In this document: positions 7,628 to 16,046 of the stretch, one piece after another
How the letters are laid out: the number at the start of each line of letters is the position of its first letter
Numbering within the stretch: position 1 is the stretch's first letter
Assembly: GCA_017473085.1 (NCBI GenBank)
Contig: JAFUNF010000006.1
Location: 124,001 to 188,000 of the forward strand
Reading direction: 5' to 3'
Length of the DNA: 64,000 bases
From: Clostridia bacterium
GTDB taxonomy: Bacteria > Bacillota > Clostridia > Oscillospirales > CAG-272
Translations under genes and position numbers: made by a program
The notes under the pieces: generated by a model
Told to the model about the DNA's origin: nothing
Databases searched by the model: none
Seen by the model: only the letters and a program-made list of their open reading frames with translations

Positions 7628-8524
7628 TTAATTTAGTGCTCTACATATAAATTTATATGCATTATCAAAAAAGATTTTTTTAGCGATAACATCGCCAAAT
7701 GTCAGCTTTATTTTTTCAAAAAGCTTACTTAAATCGCTAACAGACCTAATTCCTTGTGGAAGAGTGTCAACTCCATCAAAATCACATCCAAGACAGATAT
7801 TGCTTTTGCCTCCAAGCTTTAAAAAATGCTCGATATGCTTTAGAATTTGATCTATTTCAACATAAGAATTTCCCAGATGAAAAGAGGCAAGAGAAATTCC
7901 TACTATTGAGTTTATACTTCTTAATCTTGAAAACAACTCGTCGCTTATGTTTCGTCTATGGTTTAGCACCCCATAGGCATTTGAATGTGAAGCAAGCACA
8001 TAGCCCCCGTATGCTTGACACAAATCAATAGCTTCATTTGATGTTGCCTCATTGGAATGAGAAATGTCAACTATAATGCCTAATTTACAGCATTTTTTGA
8101 CTATTTCAATTCCAAAATCGGTTAAATGTGCAGATGTATCCCATGCACCACCTATGGAGTTAATCCCACTCCAATTTAAACCTAACATACGCACACCATG
8201 GGAATACAAAACATCAATCGTATCAATGTCTGTACAAATTCTGGCATCCTCAACTGCAAGGATAAAGGATTTTTCTCTCAAATGAGAAGCCCTTTTTGCA
8301 AAATGAATATCTTGTCTTGAAATATAGTTAATAACGTTGAGATATTGAAGATAAGCTTCCTCGTCACTAAGTGAATTATCAGACCAAATTGCACCAACTT
8401 GGATGTAAGGAGAGAAGTTAGTTGCTTTTTCATAAGAAATATGAAGATTGTTGCTTTTGATATTTGAATTGCTTTTATATAAGCTTAATAATGTATCACA
8501 ATGTAAATCGAATAAGGGTATCAT
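7628..8524 (-). CDS. Membrane dipeptidase family protein (peptidase M19)
   Basis: The 298 residues match the renal-dipeptidase-like M19 family, zinc enzymes that cleave dipeptides including some with D-residues. Visible metal and active-site motifs are DLHCDT near the N-terminus, DISHSN and ASHSNAYGVLNHRRN in the middle, and GCDFDGVDTLP near the C-terminus. There is no signal peptide, so it should be cytoplasmic. It overlaps the end of the yraN-type gene, implying translational coupling. Confidence 0.9.
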   Translation of the reverse strand: MIPLFDLHCDTLLSLYKSNSNIKSNNLHISYEKATNFSPYIQVGAIWSDNSLSDEEAYLQYLNVINYISRQDIHFAKRASHLREKSFILAVEDARICTDIDTIDVLYSHGVRMLGLNWSGINSIGGAWDTSAHLTDFGIEIVKKCCKLGIIVDISHSNEATSNEAIDLCQAYGGYVLASHSNAYGVLNHRRNISDELFSRLRSINSIVGISLASFHLGNSYVEIDQILKHIEHFLKLGGKSNICLGCDFDGVDTLPQGIRSVSDLSKLFEKIKLTFGDVIAKKIFFDNAYKFICRALN

Positions 8525-8916
8525 TAGTCAATAATAGCGTTTTCTATATAATTGAAATCGCACACCTTTAATTTTTTATCACCTGTAACCCAAACCTCGC
8601 AAACGTCAAGCCTGATATTCTTGTCCTTTAGCTTGTCAGGAAGGTAACTACTGAAAGCGTATGCAAATCTTAATAAATTAGTTCGCTTTTTATAATTGAC
8701 TGCACAAGCAGGAGTGCCATAATTTATTTTGTTTGTACGTCTTGTTTTAACCTCTACAAACAATAAAAACTCCTTGTTGTATGCAATAATATCGGTTTCT
8801 AAATGACCAATCTTTGCATTCATTTTATATATCCTAAAACGATTTCTTTTCAAATATTTAGCGCAGTATTTTTCGCCAAATTTTCCAACCTGCGCCTTTG
8901 TAATTTCTTTTGTCAT
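8524..8916 (-). CDS. YraN family protein (UPF0102, nuclease-like fold)
   Basis: The 130 residues match the UPF0102/YraN family with its PD-(D/E)XK-like core: FGEKYCAKYL, then GHLETDIIAYNKEFLLFVEVKTR, where E, D and EVK are the putative catalytic residues. The family is widespread and commonly next to rnhB, as here, but its biological role is unproven. The ATG overlaps the rnhB stop by four bases, and its own stop overlaps the dipeptidase start. Confidence 0.9.
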   Translation of the reverse strand: MTKEITKAQVGKFGEKYCAKYLKRNRFRIYKMNAKIGHLETDIIAYNKEFLLFVEVKTRRTNKINYGTPACAVNYKKRTNLLRFAYAFSSYLPDKLKDKNIRLDVCEVWVTGDKKLKVCDFNYIENAIID

Positions 8917-9509
8917 TTTAGCTTTTTTAGGAAACTAAGGCGATGTACTGGTGTGATACCATAGGTTTTAATAGCATCAGTATGTAACTTAGTGCCATAG
9001 CCCTTGTGCTTAGCGAAGCCATATTCTGGATATAGCTTGTCTAGCTCATAGCACATTCTATCTCTTGTAACCTTTGCAAGTATAGATGCAGCAGCAATTG
9101 ATTGAGAGGTAGCATCGCCACCGACAACAGTTTTTACAGGAACAGGGAAGTCTCTTGCCGTATTTCCATCAATTAAAGCTAAATCAGGCTTAATTTTTAG
9201 ACCATTAATGGCACGCTTCATTGCGAGCATTGTTGCATTTAGAATGTTAATTTCTTCAATTTCCTCTACTGTCGCCATTGCTATGTGATAATCAAGAGCA
9301 TTTTCGATAATAATATCAAAAAGCTTCTCGCGTTTTTTTTCGGAAAGCTTTTTAGAGTCGTCAAGTCCATCAATAATTAATCCATCGGGAAGTATGCAAG
9401 CTGCCGCAACAACAGGTCCTGCAAGTGGACCACGTCCTGCCTCGTCAACTCCACATACAACCTTAATTTCTTCGTTTAAAAATGACAGGTCAAAAAAGTA
9501 ATCTAACAT
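8913..9509 (-). CDS. rnhB: Ribonuclease HII
   Basis: RNase HII cuts RNA in RNA-DNA hybrids and starts removal of ribonucleotides from DNA. The 198 residues start with the catalytic GVDEAGRGPLAGPVVAA segment (D and E of the active site), with further acidic residues in ALIDGN and the conserved ASILAKVTRD helix; the C-terminal YGFAKHKGYGT element is also typical. The order rbgA-rnhB-yraN is conserved in Firmicutes. Confidence 0.97.
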   Translation of the reverse strand: MLDYFFDLSFLNEEIKVVCGVDEAGRGPLAGPVVAAACILPDGLIIDGLDDSKKLSEKKREKLFDIIIENALDYHIAMATVEEIEEINILNATMLAMKRAINGLKIKPDLALIDGNTARDFPVPVKTVVGGDATSQSIAAASILAKVTRDRMCYELDKLYPEYGFAKHKGYGTKLHTDAIKTYGITPVHRLSFLKKLK

Positions 9510-9511
9510 TG

Positions 9512-10381
9512 TTATTCCTCATTAGGTAATTCAAGAGTAATATTACCAATTTTTGCACTTCGAAATTCTTCTAAAAGAGTAGTAGCAGTTCTTTCTGTAT
9601 TTATTTCTCCACCGGAAATCAAGAATCCACGCTTTCTACCTACAAGCTCGAAAAGCTCGTAGTCTGTTTCGCACCTTGCAAGCTCTTCTTCTTTTATTTT
9701 GTATCTAACCATTAGCTGGTCGGGTGCAAGAGTCTTTAAGCGAGCACACAAAACAACTGCGATGTATTCTATATCAAGTATCGCATCCTTGATAGCACCA
9801 GTAATAGCAAGGTTTTCGCCCACAATCTTTTCTTCAAATTTTGGCCATAAAACACCAGGCATATCCATCAAATCAAAGCCGATTGTAGTAGGAATCCATT
9901 GCTTGTTAAGAGTAACACCGGGACGATTTTCAACCTTCGCCTTTTTTGCACCGCAAAGCTTATTAATCAAGGATGACTTTCCAACGTTTGGAATGCCCAC
10001 AAACATTGCGCGAAGCTTTTTTGTCATACCCTTAGACTCATATCTGTCCAGCTTTTCTGATAAAATTTTCTTGACTCCCTGTGCAATTTGGTTAAAGCCC
10101 TCACCGGTTATGCAGTCAACTGCAATTGCGTGTACACCTTTTTTTGAGTAGTAATCAATCCACTTTTGCGTAGCAGATTTATTTGCTAAAGATGCCTTAT
10201 TTAAAATAAGTAGAGAAGGCTTATTGCCAATAATTTTAGCTATTTCTGGATTTTTGGAGCTATAAGGTATTCTGGCATCTAAAATTTCTATAACTATGTC
10301 AACCTCTTTAAGATTTTCTGTAATCAAACGGCGTGTTTTCGCCATATGCCCAGGAAACCATTGTATAACCTCTGACTGCAT
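9512..10381 (-). CDS. rbgA: Ribosome biogenesis GTPase RbgA (YlqF)
   Basis: RbgA is a circularly permuted GTPase needed for late assembly of the 50S subunit. In 289 residues the G motifs come in permuted order: G4-like NKAS near residue 60, then G1 GIPNVGKSS near 128 and G3 DMPG near 173. The N-terminal IQWFPGHMAKT is diagnostic for YlqF. The fourth base of G4 is S rather than the usual D, which is common in this permuted family. It is followed by rnhB two bases later. Confidence 0.96.
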   Translation of the reverse strand: MQSEVIQWFPGHMAKTRRLITENLKEVDIVIEILDARIPYSSKNPEIAKIIGNKPSLLILNKASLANKSATQKWIDYYSKKGVHAIAVDCITGEGFNQIAQGVKKILSEKLDRYESKGMTKKLRAMFVGIPNVGKSSLINKLCGAKKAKVENRPGVTLNKQWIPTTIGFDLMDMPGVLWPKFEEKIVGENLAITGAIKDAILDIEYIAVVLCARLKTLAPDQLMVRYKIKEEELARCETDYELFELVGRKRGFLISGGEINTERTATTLLEEFRSAKIGNITLELPNEE

Positions 10382-10389
10382 ATATTACC

Positions 10390-11058
10390 TTAATACAGAG
10401 CACCCATAGAAGAGAATGGGAAAAGTCTGTATATCGCCTTTCCTAAAATATATTTTTCTGGTATAAAACCAATTTCCAAGATTCTACTGTCCGCAGAATG
10501 ATAGCGATTATCACCCATTACAAAATAGTGACCATCTGGCACAGTAGCTTCAAATACACGCCCATCATAGTAAGGATTTACCACCTGTGGGTATCCATTT
10601 TCATCACGTATAACATTGCCATTCTCATCAAGCTTAAAGTCGCCAAGCGTAGGCTCTAATCGTGCCCCGTCCCAATTGATATAGCCTGACTCCTTAAGCT
10701 CAACGCCATCGACATAAATTTTCTCCCACAAGAAGTCAATTTTTACTGTTTGCCCACCCTTAGCAATAACTCTTTTAACGATAGGATGGTCATAGTAATC
10801 TCCTGCAAAATCTCCTTGTATAACAACTATATCTTGATTTTCTGGCTCGTAGAGAAACAAGGGGTCAACAACAATAAGGTAGTCGCCATGCTTTAAGGTG
10901 TCCATCATTGATTCACCATCAACGACAGTAAGCTTAGCAAAAAATGTAAATGTCAGAATAACTACTATAATTGCATAAACCAATGATTCTAAAATATCAA
11001 AAAATCCACTTAAAGCCTTAGATGGCTTAGGACTTTCACATATATCGGTATATTCCAT
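10390..11058 (-). CDS. lepB: Signal peptidase I
   Basis: This type I signal peptidase removes signal peptides from secreted proteins. Of 222 residues, one membrane anchor (about 24-43) precedes the catalytic domain, with the nucleophile S50 in GESMMDTL, the general base K95 in VKRVIAKGG, and the GDNRYHSADSR box. It is the first gene of a six-gene minus-strand operon (lepB, rbgA, rnhB, yraN, M19, phosphoesterase). The AAGGG-type ribosome-binding site is about eight bases from the ATG. Confidence 0.96.
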   Translation of the reverse strand: MEYTDICESPKPSKALSGFFDILESLVYAIIVVILTFTFFAKLTVVDGESMMDTLKHGDYLIVVDPLFLYEPENQDIVVIQGDFAGDYYDHPIVKRVIAKGGQTVKIDFLWEKIYVDGVELKESGYINWDGARLEPTLGDFKLDENGNVIRDENGYPQVVNPYYDGRVFEATVPDGHYFVMGDNRYHSADSRILEIGFIPEKYILGKAIYRLFPFSSMGALY

Positions 11059-11091
11059 ATTAATAGTCCCTTCGAAACAATTTTATTTAAT

Positions 11092-11120
11092 ATTTTACCA
11101 CAAAATATATAAAATAACAA
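11092..11120 (-). promoter_or_regulatory. Probable sigma-A promoter of the lepB operon
   Basis: On the minus strand TTGTTA (11115-11120) and TAAAAT (11092-11097) are 17 bases apart, about 35 bases before lepB. Confidence 0.65.
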
Positions 11121-11238
11121 TAGATTTATAAAAAATGTTGCATTTTATTAAAAGTTGGTGTAAAATCAACTTGAGAAATGAAATTATAATACAAATTAGG
11201 TGCAAGAGTAAATATTTTGAAAAAAATTAAAAAAACTC

Positions 11239-11267
11239 TTGAAATACTAAAAAGTGTATGATATAAT
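11239..11267 (+). promoter_or_regulatory. Sigma-A promoter of rplS
   Basis: TTGAAA (11239-11244) and TATAAT (11262-11267) are 17 bases apart. The predicted start near 11274 leaves a leader of about 79 bases. The rest of the 11059-11352 gap holds only this promoter, the lepB promoter and AT-rich sequence. Confidence 0.85.
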
Positions 11268-11273
11268 ACCACT

Positions 11274-11352
11274 CGGTATGCACTGCATACGAATAAAAAG
11301 GGTGGTCCTCTGCGACGCTCTGCAAGAACATCCTGAGATTTTGGAGGCTAAA
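11274..11352 (+). promoter_or_regulatory. Structured 5' leader of rplS, candidate L19 autoregulatory element
   Basis: The leader starts with a perfect hairpin, GTATGC (11276-11281) against GCATAC (11285-11290), followed by the conserved-looking AGGGTGGTCCTCTG stretch and ends in GGAGG. Ribosomal-protein leaders upstream of rplS are known in Firmicutes; the match here is by position and general look, not by a model search. Confidence 0.5.
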
Positions 11353-11718
11353 ATGAATAAGATTGAAGCTTTTGTTAACGAGCAACTAAAGACTGAGGTA
11401 CCACAGTTTAATATTGGTGATACTGTAAAGGTATACAACCTTATTAAAGAAGGTACAAGACAAAGAACCCAGATATTCGAGGGTACAGTAATCGCAAAGC
11501 ACAATGGTGGCATTTCTGAAACATTTACTGTTAGACGTGTTGCTTACGGCTGTGGCGTTGAAAAGACCTTCCCACTACATTCTCCTAACGTTGAGAAGGT
11601 AGAGGTTGTTAGAGCTGGTAAGGTTAGAAGATCTAAGCTATACTATCTCCGTGATAGAGTAGGTAAGGCTTCTAAGGTTAAGGAACTTAGCCAAAACGTA
11701 AAGTCTACAAAGAACTAA
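11353..11718 (+). CDS. rplS: 50S ribosomal protein L19
   Basis: L19 lies at the 30S-50S interface. The 121 residues show the family core: [52 protein letters not shown] and the basic [16 protein letters not shown] tail. The ATG at 11353 has a strong GGAGG site; the open frame extends 33 codons upstream through the leader but that part is not protein-like. The rimM-trmD genes that usually accompany rplS are absent. Confidence 0.97.
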   Translation: MNKIEAFVNEQLKTEVPQFNIGDTVKVYNLIKEGTRQRTQIFEGTVIAKHNGGISETFTVRRVAYGCGVEKTFPLHSPNVEKVEVVRAGKVRRSKLYYLRDRVGKASKVKELSQNVKSTKN

Positions 11719-11726
11719 ACAAAATT

Positions 11727-11758
11727 AAAAATCTCCACCGAATTGGTGGAGATTTTTA
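11727..11758. terminator. Terminator between rplS and the convergent membrane-protein gene
   Basis: AAAAATCTCCACC pairs with GGTGGAGATTTTT across a five-base loop. The A- and T-runs make it usable in both directions. Confidence 0.92.
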
Positions 11759-11760
11759 AT

Positions 11761-12195
11761 TTATCTGTGTTTTTTTCGTTTGTAATTATTTCTAATTCGC
11801 TTTTTGCCGAGAAATGAACCCAACAAGCAAAATGCTGGAATTACAATAAAATGCACAAAATTTTCAGTTTCACTTTGAACAAAAATACTAATTAGAAGTA
11901 AAAATCCTGTAATTAACGCACAGAGTATTATGCCACCCAATAAATATTTTTGTCCATTTATCTTCGAAAGAATAAACCCTGCACTGAAAGAGGAGAGTGC
12001 ACAACAGATTAGTGCGAAAATATAAATATTTTGTGTTGGATTGTATGTATTATACATAAATGCGGATGCAACAAGAGATGATAGTATGTACACTAAAAAG
12101 AAGAATCCAACCAATAAAAGGCATCTAACGATAAAACGTGGTGTCGTTAGCTCAGTATCTTGATTACGGAATCTCTTTAAATTTCTTTTAGACAT
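11761..12195 (-). CDS. TIGR04086 family small membrane protein
   Basis: This 144-residue protein has a basic N-terminus and four transmembrane helices (roughly residues 18-40, 50-70, 78-98 and 104-128 after the start), ending in a basic tail. It resembles the TIGR04086/YndM-like family often found after yajC in Clostridia; the function is unknown. The start at 12195 is preceded by GAGG, which lies within the 3' arm of a terminator-like hairpin. The open frame continues far upstream, antisense-free but in a different frame over yajC, and that part is not believable protein. Confidence 0.8.
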   Translation of the reverse strand: MSKRNLKRFRNQDTELTTPRFIVRCLLLVGFFFLVYILSSLVASAFMYNTYNPTQNIYIFALICCALSSFSAGFILSKINGQKYLLGGIILCALITGFLLLISIFVQSETENFVHFIVIPAFCLLGSFLGKKRIRNNYKRKKHR

Positions 12196-12240
12196 AAAAA
12201 ACCTCATAAACAACTTTCTTAGTAAAGTATATTTATGAGG
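12196..12240 (-). terminator. Terminator-like hairpin whose 3' arm carries the next gene's ribosome-binding site
   Basis: On the minus strand CCTCATAAA (12240-12232) pairs with TTTATGAGG (12210-12202) and is followed by TTTTTT directly before the ATG at 12195. The GAGG of the arm is the ribosome-binding site of the TIGR04086-like gene, so folding would both end yajC transcripts and hide that site. Confidence 0.7.
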
Positions 12241-12259
12241 CTTTATTAATATTCTGAAT

Positions 12260-12598
12260 TTATTGGTTTTGTTCTTTTTTGTTAACGGAAACGATATAAG
12301 CACGACCAATACAGATTTTTGTTCTATCACGGCCTGACTCAATTGTGATATGATCATCTTTAATTCTAACAACCTTACCCTCGATACCACCAGCGGTAGT
12401 AACATCATCACCAATAGCTATGGAGTTGAGCATTTTAGTTGCTTCCTGTTGCTTTTTCTTGTTTGAACGGGCAGATATAAACATAAAAACAACCAAAATA
12501 ACAATCATGCCAATAGGAAGAATCCAACTTTCCCAACCTAACTGTTGAGTAGTACCATCTGTTGTACCATTTGTAAGCAATAAGTTAAAAATATTCAT
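12260..12598 (-). CDS. yajC: Preprotein translocase subunit YajC
   Basis: YajC is a small accessory of the SecDF-YajC complex in the membrane. The 112 residues start with one transmembrane helix (about 23-42), followed by the typical SNKKKQQEATKMLNSIAIGDDVTTAGGIEGKVVRI segment, a short beta domain. A GGAGG site precedes the ATG. The neighbours tgt and secDF found elsewhere beside yajC are not here; only the TIGR04086-like gene follows. Confidence 0.95.
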   Translation of the reverse strand: MNIFNLLLTNGTTDGTTQQLGWESWILPIGMIVILVVFMFISARSNKKKQQEATKMLNSIAIGDDVTTAGGIEGKVVRIKDDHITIESGRDRTKICIGRAYIVSVNKKEQNQ

Positions 12599-12632
12599 TA
12601 AATTTTATCCTCCAAATTTATTATACTTCGTT

Positions 12633-12661
12633 ATTATAGCTTATTTTTTTCAAATATTCAA
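12633..12661 (-). promoter_or_regulatory. Sigma-A promoter of yajC
   Basis: On the minus strand TTGAAT (12656-12661) and TATAAT (12633-12638) are 17 bases apart, about 35 bases before the ATG. Confidence 0.85.
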
Positions 12662-12711
12662 GTCTTTAGTTAAAAATTTACAAAAACTTATTGAGTATAT
12701 TCAGTACAATA

Positions 12712-12740
12712 TTGAAAATATCGTCAAAATGTGTTAAAAT
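12712..12740 (+). promoter_or_regulatory. Sigma-A promoter placed for a leaderless transcript
   Basis: TTGAAA (12712-12717) and TAAAAT (12735-12740) are 17 bases apart. Only six bases separate the -10 from the ATG at 12747, so transcription should start at, or within a base or two of, the A of the start codon. Confidence 0.7.
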
Positions 12741-12746
12741 AGCACT

Positions 12747-13628
12747 ATGAAATATATAATTGATAAAGAAAATAGTGGAATACTAATTAAAAGCTTCTTA
12801 AAGCAAAATGGCTATTCCTCGGCACTTTTAACACGGCTCAAAAAACAAGAGGACGGTATATTGGTAAACGGTGTCCACCAAAATGTACTTTATGTCTTAC
12901 AAGAGGGTGATGTGCTTGCCCTCAAGCAGGAGGACACAGGCGAGGACGTCAATGAAAATTTAATAGCAGTAGATTTGCCCATAGATATAATTTTTGAGGA
13001 TGAAAATATAACTGTTATAAATAAGCCTGGTAATATGCCGACACACCCATCAATAAACAACTACAAAAACAGCCTTGCAAACGCCTTAGCCTTTAGATAT
13101 CGTGAAAAACCATATGTGTTCAGAGCAATTAACAGGTTGGACAAGGACACAAGTGGCATAGTAATAACTGCAAATAATAAGTATTATTCTGCACTGATAT
13201 CCAATAAGCTTATAAAGGGACAGGTTGAAAAAGAATATATTGCTATTGTATCAGGCAAGCTTGAGGGGGAAGGCACAATCGATGCACCAATTGGAAGGAT
13301 TGGACAAAGCATCATAAAAAGAGAGGTGCGAGCTGACGGAGATAGTGCAATTACAAGCTATAAGGTCCTTGCTTCTTGCGATGAAGCAAGCGTGTTAGCA
13401 GTCTATCCTAAGACAGGCAGAACACATCAAATTAGAGTGCATTTGGCTCATATAGGCTATCCAATTATTGGCGATGGCTTATATTTTGAGGAAAGTGAAC
13501 ATATTTCAAGGCAAGCTCTTCATTGCATTAGAATGAAAATAAATGAAATCGGGGAGTTTTATGCAAAGTTGCCTAAGGATATGGAAGAATTGATTAGGAG
13601 GTATTTCGGTGATACGCAAATTGTTTAA
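12747..13628 (+). CDS. RluA family 23S rRNA-type pseudouridine synthase
   Basis: The 293 residues match the RluA/RluD family: an N-terminal S4-like domain (about 1-80), then the catalytic segment AINRLDKDTSGIVI with the active aspartate near residue 135, and the C-terminal GRTHQIRVHLAHIGYPIIGD motif. It isomerises uridine to pseudouridine in rRNA; the exact site cannot be read from the sequence. There is no ribosome-binding site before the ATG and the promoter places the transcript start at it. The end overlaps the next gene by 20 bases. Confidence 0.93.
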   Translation: MKYIIDKENSGILIKSFLKQNGYSSALLTRLKKQEDGILVNGVHQNVLYVLQEGDVLALKQEDTGEDVNENLIAVDLPIDIIFEDENITVINKPGNMPTHPSINNYKNSLANALAFRYREKPYVFRAINRLDKDTSGIVITANNKYYSALISNKLIKGQVEKEYIAIVSGKLEGEGTIDAPIGRIGQSIIKREVRADGDSAITSYKVLASCDEASVLAVYPKTGRTHQIRVHLAHIGYPIIGDGLYFEESEHISRQALHCIRMKINEIGEFYAKLPKDMEELIRRYFGDTQIV

Positions 13629-14721
13629 TAAAACAAGAGAATATATACCGCTATGGTCAATGATAGTGTTCGCTATAACCATAGTAAGTGCAATAATTTT
13701 CTTAATATACTCAAAATCAGTTGCTTTTGCCGATATTTTTAATCTATATATATCAATGCCAGTAAGGGCTGTGTTGTCCTTTACCACCTCAATTTTTCCA
13801 TTTTCTATCGCTGAAATTATTTTAATAACATTACCATTATGGCTTGCACTTTTGATTTATTTCGCAATAAAATTTGGTAAAATGGGCACAGTGCAAAGTA
13901 TAAGATATTTATCCTCATTAATCTCTCTAATTTGTATTGTATTTATTGCTTATGTTTGGACAAATACAAGTGGATTCTATAACACGCCAATTGAAGATAA
14001 AATGAATCTTGATAGAGAAAACATAACTAAGGAAGAATTATACGAGGCAAGTGAAATAATAATCGAAAATCTGAATGAGCTTTCATTGCAAATACAATAC
14101 AACGAGAAAAATTCGTCAGTAATGCCGTATTCTTATGGTGAAATGAGCTCAAAAATTTGTGATGCTTATGAAAGCTTTAATGAAAAATATGGCTTAATTC
14201 CTACCTTTAGGTCCCAAATTAAACCTATAATGCTAAGCAAACCAATGACTTATACGCACCTGTCTGGAATATATTTCTGCATTACTGGAGAATCAAACGT
14301 AAATGTAAATTATCCAGATTACATTGTTGCCTCAACCTCAGCTCACGAAATGGCGCACCAAAGAGGCTTGGCAAGAGAAGACGAGTGTAATTTTGTCGCA
14401 TTTGCAGTTTTAGATATGTCTGATGATAGCTTTCTAAAGTATAGTGCTTATTTAGATGTATTTTCATACTTAATTGCTGAATTAAGAGGTGCAGATAAGG
14501 ATTTATATAACCAAGCTGTAAGCAAGCTCAATGACGAAGTAAAAAAAGATTATAATAGCTATGTAGAGTTTTTTAAAGAATATTCAAATTCTAAGGCTTC
14601 ACAGGTAACAGACAAGGTAAATGACACATTTTTGCAAGCTAATGGTCAGGAAAATGGAACAAAAAGCTACAGTATGGTTACAGAGCTTGTTGTTGCATAC
14701 GTTTTAAATAGATCCAAATAA
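13609..14721 (+). CDS. DUF3810 family membrane protein with zinc-protease-like motif
   Basis: This 370-residue protein has three transmembrane helices in the first 120 residues, then a soluble domain containing STSAHEMAHQRGLAREDE, an HExxH-like signature (HEMAH, with a following acidic residue) that suggests a zinc metallopeptidase. The DUF3810 family is common in Oscillospirales and has no proven function. It starts with GTG, placed six bases after a strong AGGAGG that lies inside the end of the pseudouridine synthase gene, so the two are coupled. Confidence 0.87.
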   Translation: MIRKLFNKTREYIPLWSMIVFAITIVSAIIFLIYSKSVAFADIFNLYISMPVRAVLSFTTSIFPFSIAEIILITLPLWLALLIYFAIKFGKMGTVQSIRYLSSLISLICIVFIAYVWTNTSGFYNTPIEDKMNLDRENITKEELYEASEIIIENLNELSLQIQYNEKNSSVMPYSYGEMSSKICDAYESFNEKYGLIPTFRSQIKPIMLSKPMTYTHLSGIYFCITGESNVNVNYPDYIVASTSAHEMAHQRGLAREDECNFVAFAVLDMSDDSFLKYSAYLDVFSYLIAELRGADKDLYNQAVSKLNDEVKKDYNSYVEFFKEYSNSKASQVTDKVNDTFLQANGQENGTKSYSMVTELVVAYVLNRSK

Positions 14722-14785
14722 TTCACTAAGAATGTCTGTTTTGAATAAAATGATAACATAAATGTTACTTTTATTCGAGGTAGGC

Positions 14786-16045
14786 ATGGAAAAGCTATTA
14801 ATAACAGGAAAACAAAGGCTATATGGCGAAATAATCATAAGTGGAATGAAAAATTCTGCCTTACCCATAATTTTCGCATGCTTATTAGTTCCTGATGACT
14901 GTATAATTAAAAATATTCCTCATGTAAGTGATGTAGAAAATTCACTTGAAATTTTGAGAAGCATGGGTGTTAAGGCAGAATTTGTTGATAAAAATACTGT
15001 CTTAATCAATGCAAAATATGCCAAAAATGAAATAGCCAAAATGGAGCTTGTATCTAAAATGCGAGCCTCATCTTACCTTATGGGTACAATGCTTTCAAGA
15101 TTTGGCAAGGTTGATATATCAATGCCTGGAGGCTGTAATTTTGGAGCAAGACCCTTAGACCTACATTTTAAAGGCTTTGAAAAAATGGGGGCAATATTTA
15201 CCGAGAAAAGTGATAAAATTCAAATAAAAGTAAATAAAAGCCTAAAATGTTCAAAAATAACACTTGACAAAATTTCTGTAGGTGCTACAATAAATATGGT
15301 GTTAGCATCAGCTTTAACACAAGGCGAAACAATTATCGAAAATGTTGCTCTCGAGCCACACGTTGATGATTTAATTTGCTTTTTACAGCATTGTGGAGCA
15401 GAAATTGTTAGAAAAAATAACTCCATAGTAGTTAGAGGTGTTAAAAGGCTACATGGCACAGAATACACCATAATGCCTGATACAATCGAGGCTTTAACCT
15501 ATTTAACATACTTGGGAATAACAGGTGGTTATCTTAACCTAAAGGGAATTTGTCCAAGTCATTTGGAATGTGCAACGGATATATTTCTAAAAATTGGTAT
15601 GAGCATTAATTTTGCCCAAAGAAGTATTCTTGCTAAGGTTGACAAGCAATTAACTGGCACAGATGTTACGACATCACCTTATCCTGGCTTTCCAACTGAT
15701 TTACACCCTCAATTTGCATCACTTTTGAGCTTTTGCAAGGGTGGTGGGTCAATTACAGAGATGGTTTTTCCAACTCGGTTTAAATACGTATATGAGCTTC
15801 AAAAGGCTGGAGTGCAAATATACAATCGTGATAATATCGCGATAATAAACGAAAGCAAGCCACACTCGGCCGTATTAGATGCTACTGATTTACGTGCAGG
15901 TGCTGGACTTGTAGGAGTTGCGTTAGGAGCTGAGGGCGAAAGCACTATAAACAATGTCAATTATATCGTCAGAGGATACGAAAATCTTGTAGAGAAGCTA
16001 TCCTCGGTCGGTGGTAAAATAAAAATTATAAAAGGAGAAAACTAA
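14786..16045 (+). CDS. murA: UDP-N-acetylglucosamine 1-carboxyvinyltransferase MurA
   Basis: MurA makes the first committed step of peptidoglycan synthesis, adding enolpyruvate from PEP to UDP-GlcNAc. The 419 residues carry GMKNSALPII at the N-terminus (conserved K and N), the catalytic cysteine in PGGCNFGARPLDLH (near residue 115) and the PGFPTDLHPQ segment. The cysteine makes it a normal fosfomycin-type target. The start at 14786 follows GAGGTAGG; an ATG eight codons earlier has no site. The GGCNFGARP sequence differs slightly from the usual GGCAIGxRP. Confidence 0.96.
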   Translation: MEKLLITGKQRLYGEIIISGMKNSALPIIFACLLVPDDCIIKNIPHVSDVENSLEILRSMGVKAEFVDKNTVLINAKYAKNEIAKMELVSKMRASSYLMGTMLSRFGKVDISMPGGCNFGARPLDLHFKGFEKMGAIFTEKSDKIQIKVNKSLKCSKITLDKISVGATINMVLASALTQGETIIENVALEPHVDDLICFLQHCGAEIVRKNNSIVVRGVKRLHGTEYTIMPDTIEALTYLTYLGITGGYLNLKGICPSHLECATDIFLKIGMSINFAQRSILAKVDKQLTGTDVTTSPYPGFPTDLHPQFASLLSFCKGGGSITEMVFPTRFKYVYELQKAGVQIYNRDNIAIINESKPHSAVLDATDLRAGAGLVGVALGAEGESTINNVNYIVRGYENLVEKLSSVGGKIKIIKGEN

Positions 16046-16046
16046 A

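Noticed and set aside
11254..11352. 33-codon extension of L19
   Set aside because: It overlaps the promoter and leader, and the ATG at 11353 with GGAGG gives the normal L19 length.
12196..12414. N-terminal extension of the TIGR04086-like protein into the yajC region
   Set aside because: The added residues overlap yajC in another frame and look random; the start at 12195 has a proper ribosome-binding site.
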